DNA from: Saccharina japonica
Taxonomy: Eukaryota > Sar > Phaeophyceae > Laminariales > Laminariaceae
Reading direction: 5' to 3'
NCBI GenBank assembly: GCA_008828725.1
Contig: MEHQ01001076.1
Span: 806,001-870,000, forward strand
Length of the DNA: 64,000 bases
Shown here: piece by piece, positions 34,993-47,002 of the stretch
Layout: every line of letters begins with the position of its first letter
How positions within the stretch are numbered: position 1 is the stretch's first letter
Position numbers and translations under genes: made by a program
Notes under the pieces: generated by a model
The model's database searches: none
What the model was told of the DNA's origin: nothing
What the model saw: only the letters and a program-made list of their open reading frames with translations

Positions 34993-35170
34993 AAGCTGCC
35001 CCCCTCGGCAGCATACACATCACCAGGTAGGGAATAGTCGTTGCTGAATTAGCTGCCTCCCTCGGCAGCATAAGCATTACCAGGTAGGGAATAGTCGTTG
35101 CTGAATTATCTGCCTCTCTCGGCAGCATAAACATTACCAGGTAGGGAATACTCGTTGCTGAATTAGATGC
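34993..35170. repeat. Minisatellite, three 57-bp units
   Basis: TTGCTGAATT recurs at 35,041, 35,098 and 35,155, with CTCGGCAGCATA and ACCAGGTAGGGAATA in each unit. The period is a multiple of three, so the minus strand reads as three 19-residue repeats (around TTIPYLVM and MLPR). I see no signal, splice or family evidence that it is translated. Confidence 0.9.
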
Positions 35171-37216
35171 TACTGCCGGCATTGTTCAAACTACTAGCGA
35201 TGCCGTTTTGCTGGTGCTGCGAAATCGACGCTATTCAAGGTGCTTTAGGTTGTATTACTGTCAATACGTGCGCGCTGTTGTTACGGCTGTACTGGTACTG
35301 GGTTGCTGCTCGTTCGTAGTTGTTGAAGAGCACGGAGCGTGCACCGGTGTTATTTATTTATAACTTTAGTACTTATTTTAATTTATTAATTTATTTTCCC
35401 GCGCTGATAAATGCTGACCAGGTACCTCCCGTGCGCCTGTCGGGCTTGAAAAATAATACACAGCGTCTTGGTGTATTTTAAATATATACTAGCGGTAAGA
35501 TCACGGCCCCACCCGTGGCGCTAGCCGAGCGTTGCCTAGAGTAGTATGTAAGGACCTGGGATGGTAGTACTCGTTATATATTTTCGGTTCTCCTGAACGT
35601 AAACCGAAACCGAGGGAACGACAGTGTCTACAGCAACCAAATAGCCGCGGTGTACAGTGTCATGGGGAAGTCACGGGGGGGGGGCGTCGCATACACGCAC
35701 GGTAAAACGAGCATAACGTAACCTGTGATTTAATGTTACGGGGGTCCGGCCATGATGTGGGTATGTGTATACGCACCCGCTGACCTATTCTGGGCTGTGA
35801 TTGCAGTTGCGCGTTGCTGGCTTTGAGATACCAAAAATACTTTCAATGAGTCTTGCTGATGCTGATGCTGACGCTGTGACTGCTGCGCTGCTTGTATTGA
35901 GGCCGCAGAAGTCCTTTACTTTTGTAACCGTTGCTGAAGCGGCAGCTGGTGCTCTGCTGCTGCATGTCGCTTATAATTATAGATGCTGCGACATATGGGT
36001 AATAAATATTACTGTAGGCATCCAACCTCAAGCGTACAGTGTGATGCCACACACGTACATCGCAGTGAGCATACCCACGTGATGCATGGTTTGATGCTGT
36101 GGCTGTTAGCCGCTGCTGCTGCGGCTGAAGCGAGACCATAAGATAGCGAAATAAGCAACGACCTATAAAATATACAATACATATATATATAATAATATCA
36201 AGACCCAATATGCTACACCTGCGTCGCACTTATTATATAGGCGAAGAAAAAGAGGCAACCTCACGCGTGCTTCGAAACTTGGAGCGGAACCCGGTATGCC
36301 TATGCCAGATGTCAAGATGCACGCGCGCTTAGTCGCGTGTCCTATACCTCCGTTCAGGCACAGACGTTTCACTCCAGAGCGCAACCGTATCATTGCATCA
36401 TTGCATTCACCCTCATATACATAACCCGGTTTAGCTACGTAGCCACCTAACCCGCGAGCAGTGCGATCATGTATCTCCCTGGAAGGACGTGCGGCGGTTC
36501 AATGTCATCATGCTGCGTGCGCCTCGTATATGTCTCACGTGACGCTTCGTAAATATCCCTTCGCTCAGCAATTCGGGCAGGGTCATGTGGACGATCTGTA
36601 ATAGTCGAATCGAAATATATTATATACACCAGGTACAGTATATATGATGTATCCGATACCTATTCCTAACCAAAAGGGCATACTTGAGAGCTTTCTGGTT
36701 TCTTGCTGGTGCAGGCTCCTGTTGTGAGAGAGCCGCGACACATGTTACGCTTCTTTTGATGCCGCTGCTTGAATGCTACTTTTGTGGATGCTACTGATAC
36801 CCGTGCAATTACTGCTGATGATGCTGAAGCAACTACTGCTGAGGCTAGCGGTATGAACATGTACATAATACGGTATAGTATTTGAAGTACTTATTTTATC
36901 GTCATCCACAACACGGAAATAAATGATCATCGAGCTCTTTATACAACAAAATGTGGAAGCTGCTTTTCCACTGCTGGTGTTGGTACTGATGCTCTGGTGC
37001 TGCTGATACCGCGGATCATGCTTCTACCGCCACGGATTATATATCTGTTTCGGGTGCTTCGAACTGCAGTACAACAGTCACAGTAACACCTGACATCCCC
37101 ATATCTAGGCATATTATAAGCACGATAGTAGAATACGTATATATAAACCAAGCCCCATGCTTGCGTCAAGGGTGGTGGAGAGGGGTGGGGAGGGGAACTG
37201 AGGGGCAAGACAGTGT
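35171..37216. other. Intergenic with scattered GCTG-rich patches
   Basis: Patches rich in GCTGATGCTG-type triplets at 35,180-35,220, 35,860-35,970, 36,100-36,130, 36,760-36,850 and 36,960-37,000, separated by AT-rich TATATA stretches. Several read on the plus strand as Ala/Asp/Leu-rich text (for example DAVTAALLVLR at about 35,870 and TSDAVLLVLR at about 35,200). No gene model can be built. Confidence 0.4.
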
Positions 37217-39620
37217 CAGCCCCGCAGTATCGGGCTACGTCCCAAACGGCCATGGCGCGGCAATTCGGGCGGGGTCCAGCGCTTCCCGCTACATTGTTTT
37301 TCCTTAGCCCTGCGGCGCGAAACATGCGACCGGGACTTTTGCGCTTCCCATCTTAATTCAATAAGTGATCAATTTATTTACTATTAGCGGTTTATCGACT
37401 CCGACTGTGCGTCGTCACACACCCTTACTTCTGCCGCACGGCAATATCATATCTCGGTGTGACAAACGCTACCCCCACCTCTCTGTCTGGCCTTTTGCTC
37501 ACGGTCGCGTTTACTGGGTTTGCTAATATTTCCTGATCCTTGCGCGTAAGCTAAGCGCCCACTCTGGCGAGGTCAGCGATACCTATTATAACCCTACGAA
37601 ATCGCAACAAACAGAAACCACACATCACACTAAATATCTTGACTTTATATACATGGTACGGACTTGTCATGTAATATATCCAGCTCACGTGGTTCCCACC
37701 CCGCAAGCTCACGCTAAAATGCCTGATATATTACTATGCCCGGGCTCGTGGCTGAGGCGCGGGCGCCGTTAACGCGACTTTCGGCGTTGGATGGTTAACC
37801 GTGGAGCTAAACTACGTGGACCAGCTCTCTGCTTGTGTGCGTCGTATTAAATCGTTGCTATAATATTTGGCCCCACGAAATATACATATCTTGCATCGTG
37901 AGTATGCAACGCCCCGGTTCACACAGGTAGCACACTTCTGGCTCGCAGCCGTTACCCTTGCCCCGGTAGGAGCCCCCACCACGTACAACGTGCTGGCGGC
38001 ATCACAAGCGGCGATTTCCACGTCACTTCTTCTCTCAAATCACTAGCCGCGATGTTTGCGTATTGCACGCTGCGCGTCCGTCCTCGTAGTCGCTTGTCTC
38101 TACCCCTTTCATTTGAAATGGACGTGTGCCGGGGCCTACATGCCCTACGGCAAATGCGTGGTGCTGCCTGCCTCCTGCTCTGCGCGTGCGAACCACGTAC
38201 ATACCCGTACACCCCGGTGTCTGGCTGTCCTGCAGCCGCAACCGCCGTGTGTGGTAATTTTCCCTACGGCGGACTCCCGTACTGCCAGCTTCTGCGAACG
38301 AGCCAAAATTACTCTTATTTGGTTTTATGTAGTACGAGGCCCGTAATAAAATCGTGAATATTTATTTTCCCAATGAATGAGATGAAGTACCCGGTAACCC
38401 GATGAGCGCCGATATGGCGCGGCGCGGTGTCAGCCCAGCAGCAGTATCAAGCGGCGGCGCGGCCGGTCATGGCGCAGCAATGCGGGCGGGGTCCAGCGCT
38501 TCCCTCATGGGGCTGACCCTACAGCCGGGAGTTTGCGCCTCCCATATCAGTGTAATAAATAATCAATTGATTTTATATTATTATTAGCGGTTAATAAGCT
38601 CCGACTGCGCGTCGTCCCCTTCCTTACTTCTGCCGCCCGGCAATCTCAGATCTCAGCGTGGGTAACAATGTCCGGCCGTTTTGCTCACGGCCGCGTACAT
38701 TGGGTTTTCTAATATTACCTGACCCTCGCGCGTAAGCTAGACGCCTACCCTGGCGAGGTCAGCGATACCTATTATAACCGTACGAAACCGCAAACATACC
38801 GAAACCACACATACTTATCACTCGATTTGTAGGGGCATCTTCCGTGATATTATACGGTGTTGTTACGTAATATGTCCAGCTCCCGTCGTCCCACCTCGCA
38901 AGCTCCCTCTCAAATGCCAAATTTATTACTAGTATGCTTGGCTCGGTGGCGAGGTGCGGGCGCCGGCAAACACGAGTTTTCGACGTTGGGTGGTTACCCG
39001 TGGTGCTTGACCACGAAGACCCGCTCCCTGCCTACATGCGCCGTATGTTATTGTTGCTATGATATTTATGCTCCCCCGCAATATGTATATATACGCCGTG
39101 ATTTGTGCCGTGCCCCGGCTCACGCATGTATCACATTTATGGCTCGCCGCCGTTACTCTTGCCCCCACTACGTACCGCGTGCTGGCGGCATCGCTAGTCG
39201 CGATCTCGAACGCCCCTGCTTCCCCCCAAATCACTAGCCGCGATTTTTGCGCACTGCGCGCTGCGCGTCCGTCCTTGTAGTCGATTGACTCTACCGCGTT
39301 GTTTTGAATGGACGTAAGCCGACTGCGGCATCGCGAGCCGCGATCTCCAACGCCCCTGCTTCCCCTAAATCACTAGCCGCGATTTATTTATTTTTGCGTA
39401 TTGCGCGTTGCGCGTCCGTCCTCGTAGTCGCTTGACTCTACCGCGCAATATGAAATGGACGTGAGCCGCGTACTGCTTGCCTCCTGATCCGCGCGCGTGC
39501 GAACCACGTACCCGTACACCTCGGTGTCTGGCTGTCCTCCAGCCGCGACCGCCGCGTGTGGTAATTTTCCCTACTGCGAACTGCCGTTCTGCCCGCTCAT
39601 CTACTAATGAGCTAAAATTT
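37217..39620. repeat. Tandem 1.2-kb repeat, two units plus a partial third end
   Basis: Unit 1 (about 37,217-38,400) and unit 2 (about 38,428-39,290) are offset by about 1,186 bp. Shared phrases: GCGGGGTCCAGCGCTTCCC, CGCGTAAGCTA, GCGAGGTCAGCGATACC, TCACTAGCCGCGAT, CTGCGCGTCCGTCC. The end of the unit is repeated once more, about 139 bp further on (39,300-39,480; GCGCGTCCGTCCTCGTAGTCG-type phrase). The units are GC-richer than the flanks. Frames on either strand are not conserved well enough to call a gene. Confidence 0.85.
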
Positions 39621-42600
39621 CCGAAGTAAATATATTAGATATAGACACTATGGGACGGTATTTGTTTTTGATTTAATTTGTTTTGTTCCCACCCTCAGCC
39701 GAAGCAGACGCTGCTGCGGTGTACACTAAAACGCGACAGCAGCCGTAAAAGCAGTAATAGCCTGCGGAGCAGCAACCCCTATAACGTCCGCCTCCGGCGA
39801 CTTGCTCTCCTCGAACATACTTCGTACTCGAAACTAGTTTGCATCACACCTTGTACCTGTAGCTCTGACTCCGCTGCACTGCGCTATCAGACGATAATGT
39901 TGCCTGAACCATCGGCTCCCGTCCCCCTACCGCGCGCGTATAGGCGAAACGCTCAAATATATTAATATACTGCTTGCTCTGCTCTCGCTTTTTGTTTTTG
40001 CGTGTGCGAGCCTACCGGCCCGCCCTCGCTTATGATGCCGTGTTGCTCTCTCTACCCGCCACTCACAGTATTATGTGCAATAAAGTCGTGGTGATGCTTC
40101 CTGTGGCCGTATAGCTACGGCGTTAAGCTTCCCGTGTGTTTTGCTGGGTTTTCGATACCTTATCGCTTTCATATAATTTATTAATCTGATTCAATTCATT
40201 ATCAAAGGTGCCGATTTCTATTCAGCGTTAAATGTTTCCCCCGAACGGGCTACGTACTGACAAGTGCCCTGTTCTCGTTACGCTAGTGGAAACAATGCTG
40301 TAAGTCTAGATCAACCGCCAAGTAAACACGACGGCTACGAAGACACGAGCAAAGCGACTCCGGATGGTGTCCTATCGACATACGTGCAACGTTGTATGTA
40401 TTTATTATATAAGGGACGATGCGCGAGTCGCGGTCGTGTCTACAAACCTCGATACAGATAGCGGCGTATTTCTGGGCGGGTGCCCTCCGCCGAGGGTGTT
40501 TCGCTGTGTACTGATACCCGTCATTGATGCGGCAACGGCTTTGATGCTTGCTGTGGTAATGTTGGCGCTGCTCCCACCTACCTACGCACGTTTTTCGTTG
40601 TATGAACGAACCCGCGATGTGAGCCTGCGTTGTATCGCGGAGCGGGTGCTGCTGCTGATGCGGTGAGTAGGCCATTTTATGTGTACTCATAACTGGCACC
40701 CGAATTATGTGATCAACGAATAATGTTGATTATTTGTGTTGATGTACAACACGGCCAGACAAATAATAGTGGCGTGTTCGGGTACCACAGCGTATATATA
40801 CGTACGCAACGTTTATATATACGCATCGGACGGTACATCCGCTGCGGCCGTTTCTGGCTGCTATATACTCGCATGCCTCCTTCCCAGTATCAATAAATAT
40901 ACGGTAGGGATTTGTGTATACGACGCGAGAGCGTGGCGATCTCAATCCGTAAGATAAAGCCCATTCGGCAGCAGCCGCCACATTGCCCTCCTATTTAGTA
41001 TCCTCTATTATTAATAGGCAATTTCAGCTGAGGATGATGTTGTGGCGTCATCTGGTATGATTAGTGCAGGAGAAGGGTATCGATTCATCTGACCTGAACA
41101 CGCAGCAGTTGTTATCATGTTAGCACCAACTCTCAATAACTGTCAGGTTGAGTAGATGCGTGTGTTGAGTAACACGGGCCAGCGAAGATCCGTACACGCT
41201 TAAGCTCGCATGCACCCTATACTCGAAACCGTCACGCACATAAACAGATATATATATACTGCTGTACATATACTCGAGTATAGTATATACATATGAAATA
41301 AAAGATAAATCATTATCTATACGTATATTAAGATGGTTGGTACTCGTACATTCGGCGTATCAACTGACCCACAAAGAGCGTACATAATACCAAGTATGTA
41401 TCATATATATGCATACGTATTATTAATAAAAGTGGGTATTTTCAGGTACGGGGACAAAAGCTATCATTATCACATAAAATAGCAGCGTTGTGGGTAGGGG
41501 AAGCCCCACTGATTCGGCGCCCCGAACCTTTGTACACCGTTGTAATGTGGTGGGGCCTGCCGAAGTTGCTGCTAGCGGCTGCAGCATGCTGGTGCTTCTG
41601 ATCACGTATGGCAACGTTTGTACTTACTCGTACATATCATACCAGACATGTTATTAGTTGTAAACTAGTATCTCCAAGTTGAACTACCAATCAATACACA
41701 TACTTGACACATGTTTATATATATACATATCTATATATTTTCTACTCGTGGCTCGTTGCACAGGCAGTAGTTTCGTGAAAGCCCCCCCGGAAAATATGTT
41801 TGAAAGATTGATATGTTGACAAAACATTCCCTGAATGCCGCAGCTTCATTTCTTGTTGTCCTCATGCACGGGATGTATATCCCGCTTGAGGACATATAAA
41901 ACCCGCACGCGCAGTACGCCCGACCGAAGTATCACACACAGCTTGCCATTATTAGTGTCGATGGTCTTGTAGCTGTCGTTATGGCCGACGTCAGCCTAGC
42001 CGAGTTCATCATTTATTATAGGAGATTCCACGGCCCACGAGTGGTCGAATTATGCATTTTACACCGTGGGTGGTCTGAACCACAAAGACGTTATACGTAT
42101 TAATATTAGTATGTACGTACACATTAATATACGTTTTCAGGTACGGCAATAAGTGAAAGCCGAATGCATCAAACCCGCCCTATGTTGTTCCGTGTCGACC
42201 CAGGGGTCCGCCGAATGCTGACACAGGGATCCACGTTAAAGAATAAACGAACACGCTTAAGGGGGTAAAAGGCAATCACGCCCAAGGTGCACCGCTCGCT
42301 TGAGCTGTGGCACCACATGTGAACGTACACGACTGACTGACTGACTAGAAAGTGTCGTCCCAAAGGCCATATACAAGCCAGAACCGATCGTTAAGCGCGC
42401 AATGCGTTTCTGGGCTCTCGCTCCTGCTGCGTAACATATTTACCACCAGCGAGAAAATATTCGTTTCCCGATTCGGTATCCGATATATACCTGCTGTATG
42501 AATATGAACTGCGATATGCTGCAGCAGATTGAGGCCAGGGTACCGCGCGACGTACATACTACCGTACATACTTCGTATAATATGTCATATATTATAAATA

Positions 42601-42700
42601 TTAATGAGATGTCCCTATGTACATATATACAAGTATATAAAATATGAAACGTGTATGATGATTACTATAGTCCGTGCGCGTGAAACGTAGACCTTACGAG
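39621..42700. other. Intergenic, simple-sequence rich
   Basis: Alternating AT-rich TATATACGTA-type runs and GCTG-rich patches (39,695, 40,520-40,560, 40,970, 41,560-41,590). A short GACT run lies at 42,331-42,345. No gene recognised. Confidence 0.4.
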
Positions 42701-45700
42701 TCGCAGGCAGCTGCCCTGCTACGCTTGCTGTGTACTACCAAGCAAACACCCGCCAACCAACGTTGCGCTGTATCCTATCGTGTCATACCTCGTCGTTGGC
42801 TCGTTGCTGCAGGACTCGTTTGTCGCCATGGCTCAGTTCGTCCCATCTACCGACCACGGCTGCTCTACCCTACCCTTTTAACTCAAACCTGTACTGGCTT
42901 TTGTTGCAAACTCAGCGGTGTCAGCTTGTTGACGCTGTGGGTTGTTCTTGTTGAATTTAGGTGGTCCGAGCTCCGTTCTCGCCCGGCGGGGACGGCGCCG
43001 TGGGCGCAGGCACAGGGCCCAGCGCCGGGACGCTGCGAGGTGTAGACGCCGTCTATGAGCGAGGCCTCATGTATAAATCCTCTGTGTTTTTCCTTTGGCT
43101 ATCCTCTTCTCGCCGGAGAATTAGGCTTGGACGAAGTGATCGTCTCCGGCATACAGTCTCTGAGTAATTCGGACCAAATCTGGTTTCATATTTTTGTGCC
43201 AAAACTGGACTCAGCTGATTGGGTAACGATTTTACTATAGCTTTACAGTCAATGGTTATTCGCAGATGTATTTCCATTACACCATTTTCTTCTCTACACC
43301 TTTGGACAGGAGGTATTTATTGCAGGCCAGAAAACGGAGAAGCAGCTCTCTGGTGGCGCCAAGGTATATCTCATGGCACCACCATTACCGGGGTGATGTC
43401 ACTGTCATGACACGCTTCGAAACGTGCCATCACAGTCCGTGAAACAAAACACCATTTCAACAACACCGACAGCGATGCCACCGCCATCGCTTTGCAATGT
43501 AAAACTCGTGACAGTTCCTTAACGTCGATCGACCCATCGCATCGCCGTGACGGTCCCGTGACACCGCCATGTGGTACTGCGTGCCTCAGCTTGCTCAGTG
43601 CTCCCCCGAAAGCCTTCTTTGACATAAAACCTCACCTATATATTTCGAATGCTTTCATTTCATTAGTATATGATTAACTTTGCCTTTCTTCATAGATGTA
43701 TTGCGTGCTCGTTTGACTGTGTGTTTATGTAGGTCCCGTATATTAAACAGCTGTTTCAGTTTATGCATTTCACGTACATTCGCGTTTGAGAATCCTCGGC
43801 GTTCGAAACGTTTTCCCCGTCGATGTCCAGGTCGCCGAGTCGTTCACTATGCTGAGGTTGACTCCTCGAGGGGTATAATCTCTGCGGTGACAATTTACGA
43901 CAAGTCTCTTGTCCAAAAACAAGTATCGTTGGTAGGAAGGTTTGACACTGTATTTATGTATCAGTCTGCTGGATATTAATTAAGCACAACATACAGACTG
44001 CACACCAGACAATGTGGAATCGCTAAATTCGAGAACCTCTAAAGCCGGCAGGGATTAAAGTGCCACTGCCACTCTCACAACGGCAGGGGAAAATTGGAGA
44101 AGGAATATATATATATGATTTCCGTCTGAGGATAGTAGGAGAATAATGCGTGGGAGGCGTTTGTAAGCTAAACTGAACAAGTAACGGGTGGTTGAAACGA
44201 TTGTGAAGTACACAGCTTTCACAACTGTGTTCGATCATAAGAGATGCTATGCCAGGAGGGAAGATGTACCTTTTTAGTCCGTGTACTCTCCCGAGACGAA
44301 TACAGCAATGTTAGAGCGGTGTTTCCCAACTTGAAAACCAATTTGTAACTACGAGTAGGAACATAGGTAGTGTTTTCCCGATACGCATAGCATCGTCTTG
44401 AGCGTGCGCCACATCCGATTATGTTGCACACTGATGAATGAAGAATCGTCGTGCCATCGACACATTGTCCGCACGGACCACAACAACACTCTGGCATGTC
44501 TAATTTGGACCCGTAAGGACCAACATATATTCAACCAACGTTTGTTTGCACCTTCCAAGAGAACTGCGCTCTGAGCAGGGCGTTCAGATATATATGAATA
44601 CCCACGTCGGGTTAGTTAAAAATGGGTTCCAAACTCACCACTGACAAAAGTGATGTTTGCGTTATTCCTTCTCGGGGGAGCATGTCTTACAGGGGCAACT
44701 CCCACTGTGCTGTATTGTTCTGGGCTAGTTTGAGTCTACTCTCCACGACAACCCGACACCCCACTAATAATTTCCGTGTTCACACCCAGACAGGGTGGTA
44801 AGGGAGGGGAGTAGAAAATCGTGTAAGTGTTCCGTCTATCCGTTCCGAAACCTCACCCCACTGGTTAGTTTATTTCTACCACAATTGCCGATATAGGAGT
44901 GTTTATGTCAATTTACATTTTGGTCGTGAACCCTGGCTTTGTATTATGACTGTTACTCATTTCACACTTCGAACCTCGCGCAGTGATCGATCATTTCGAT
45001 GGATCAAGCACAACAATGAACAAGCGGCGCAAGGTTTGTCGTGCTACCTGCCATAACGTGTAGCGTCGGGCATCAGGGATTTGATTACGATCGGAAATGA
45101 GCGACGACGACATAATTCATAAATCTGTCGGGTCCTTCGGCAAACCTTTTCCTGTTTTTAACGTTTTTTCTGCATGATACCGTATTGAAACTAACTCAGG
45201 CTAACACTCGCGCTTGGGCGTGATTTATGTACACGATTCACCATGAAACAATCAGGGGGTAGACGCGCCGACAATTATACCTTTGAACGATGTCTTTAAG
45301 GTGTTTCGATATACACATCGCTTGACGTTTTATTTCTCTATCTGTAGTCGATATAACCGGCGTGCGTAACCTACTGATGGGGTACGTTCCAATGTACCAG
45401 GAATCCTACAAATATATTTCAATTTGTTTGTCCAGGTGAGCCGGGTATATCCAGCATAGGTGTACCGTCACTCGGTAGCACATGTGCGAATATATTCGTA
45501 AATGTATGGAATGTGGACGTATATATATGAACAATTCCCGGTCTTCATATTGTTTGTCACAGCCGTATTATTATTATATTATTTGCCTTCCGACAATGTC
45601 CAGGGCATTATTCATTCAGAATGAAAAAGCTGACCCTATTTGTCGAATACCACCAATCTCCTCCAACCAATTCTCCTCCCCTCCGTGTACTCAATAGAAT

Positions 45701-46060
45701 ACGCACTACCACCGTTCACCCAAATATTGTTCTCTTGCGAAGCCAGCTCTATTTACGTTTCATCATCTCCACATTGTGTCCTTCGTTTGTCACGATTTGT
45801 TCATCTACAACTACGAACCTCAAGTAATCGATGAATTATCTTCATCCACGTCGATATACACCATTTTATATCGTGTCGGTCTTTTGTTTTTAAAATTTCA
45901 TCCGTCTTCTGTCAAACTTAACTTATCCGCACTCTGAATAGCTCATTAAATCAATTATTTTTTTCAATCCACCCCTACATCCCCCAGTATGCGTCATCGC
46001 AAATAGTGAGGCATCTCGGATGGATGAAACACAAAAATAAAAAATACCTATGTTCTGATG
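42701..46060. other. Intergenic; includes duplicated block between X and Y, copy 2
   Basis: A GC-rich patch at 42,960-43,050 sits among ordinary sequence. About 43,390-43,560 resembles 6,280-6,440 (CATGACACGCTTCGAAACGTGCCA against CGTGACACGCTTC.TAGCACGCCA; each identical run is short). No gene recognised. Confidence 0.4.
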
Positions 46061-46068
46061 TACGCTCA

Positions 46069-46380
46069 GTACGGCCGCAGCATCCTACTCAAGTTTTAGG
46101 TGTTCCGTACGGCCGGTATTATCTACCAAGCACTCCCATAAAGTTCAAGATGGATTCGTTACCGGTGCCTGATACATTGGTGTGTTGGATAGTACGGTAC
46201 GCGACACTGCAGCGAGGGCATCATACGGAACGTCGGGGCGTATTCACCCTACGGACGAGTGTTAATACGACTTCCATATCTTGCTGAACAATACAACAGT
46301 ATTCGGTGCGGCCTAAACAATACAAACATTCCGACAAGGTTCGGCTCCATGTCGGCAACAGACACATCGGTTTGTTAGGA
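46069..46380 (+). promoter_or_regulatory. Duplicated block Y upstream of gene 2, with GTACGGCCG motifs
   Basis: GTACGGCCGCAG (46,069) and GTACGGCCGGTATT (46,107) match the motif set upstream of gene 1. CCGACAAGGTTCGG..C (about 46,330) matches TTCCGGCAAGGTTCGGTAC (7,641), followed in both by a CGGTT phrase. Conservation between otherwise diverged copies, upstream of both starts, makes a regulatory role possible. Confidence 0.35.
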
Positions 46381-46856
46381 ATCCAACACTTGCGTTCGTT
46401 CAGTAAGTTCATCCACATTACACGTGAATGTATACCCTATCAAACACGCGCTTCGTTGCTTCTACTCGTCTACATCAAACACGGCTCTGTTTTGGTGTTG
46501 CTTACATCCCCGGAGACGCAAGAGCCCCAATAGTTGTGTACCTCAAAATACTTACCGTGTTGAGTCAGGCCCTTGACCGCCAAAGTAACAAAAATCCCTG
46601 AAAAGTGCCCCTACTGTTCAGGTGCCGTACTACTGGAGACTCAAACTCCAGGATGTGTAACTGACCTTTGTGCCAAGCTATCGCCGTTCAAGCCCAAATT
46701 AATCTCTGTATATATGGTATGGGCCAGGTTGTTCGACGTGTTCCTATTCAGACCTGTCAGATGAAGGCATCAATTGCACCTCTTCAAACAACTGGTATTC
46801 CACAAACGTTGTTCCGCTCGACGTTCGACGTATGGACTCGTCCTTTCTTTTCGCTG

Positions 46857-46870
46857 CCCCCCCCCCCCCC
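46857..46870. repeat. C14 homopolymer just upstream of gene 2
   Basis: Fourteen Cs, 54 bp before the start codon. The matching place upstream of gene 1 (about 7,885) has only CCCGCCCGC, so the run grew in this copy. Confidence 0.9.
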
Positions 46871-46923
46871 TTCTGCCGGCCCCCCACACACAGAGCAATT
46901 CGTGTACGGTAGGCACATACAAG

Positions 46924-47002
46924 ATGGGGCGCTACGTTTCGCTCATAACGGCCTTCGTGGTTTTGGGAGTCACGGTGGCTGCCGCTCAGCCATCTCCCAA
47001 CG
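46924..47002 (+). CDS. Gene 2 exon 1: signal peptide
   Basis: 79 nt encoding MGRYVSLITAFVVLGVTV, then AAAQPSPN, a classic signal peptide with a likely cut after the alanines. The donor G|GTGAGTG is in phase 1. It is nearly the same length and pattern as gene 1 exon 1 (LITAFVVLGVT against FITALVAFGVT). Confidence 0.85.

Noticed and set aside
34985..35170. Regular repeats considered as a CRISPR array
   Set aside because: Only three contiguous 57-bp units with no unique spacers, in eukaryotic DNA.
34943..35182. Minus-strand frame with three 19-residue repeats
   Set aside because: The 57-bp minisatellite period is a multiple of three, so repeats stay in frame by chance. No other coding evidence.
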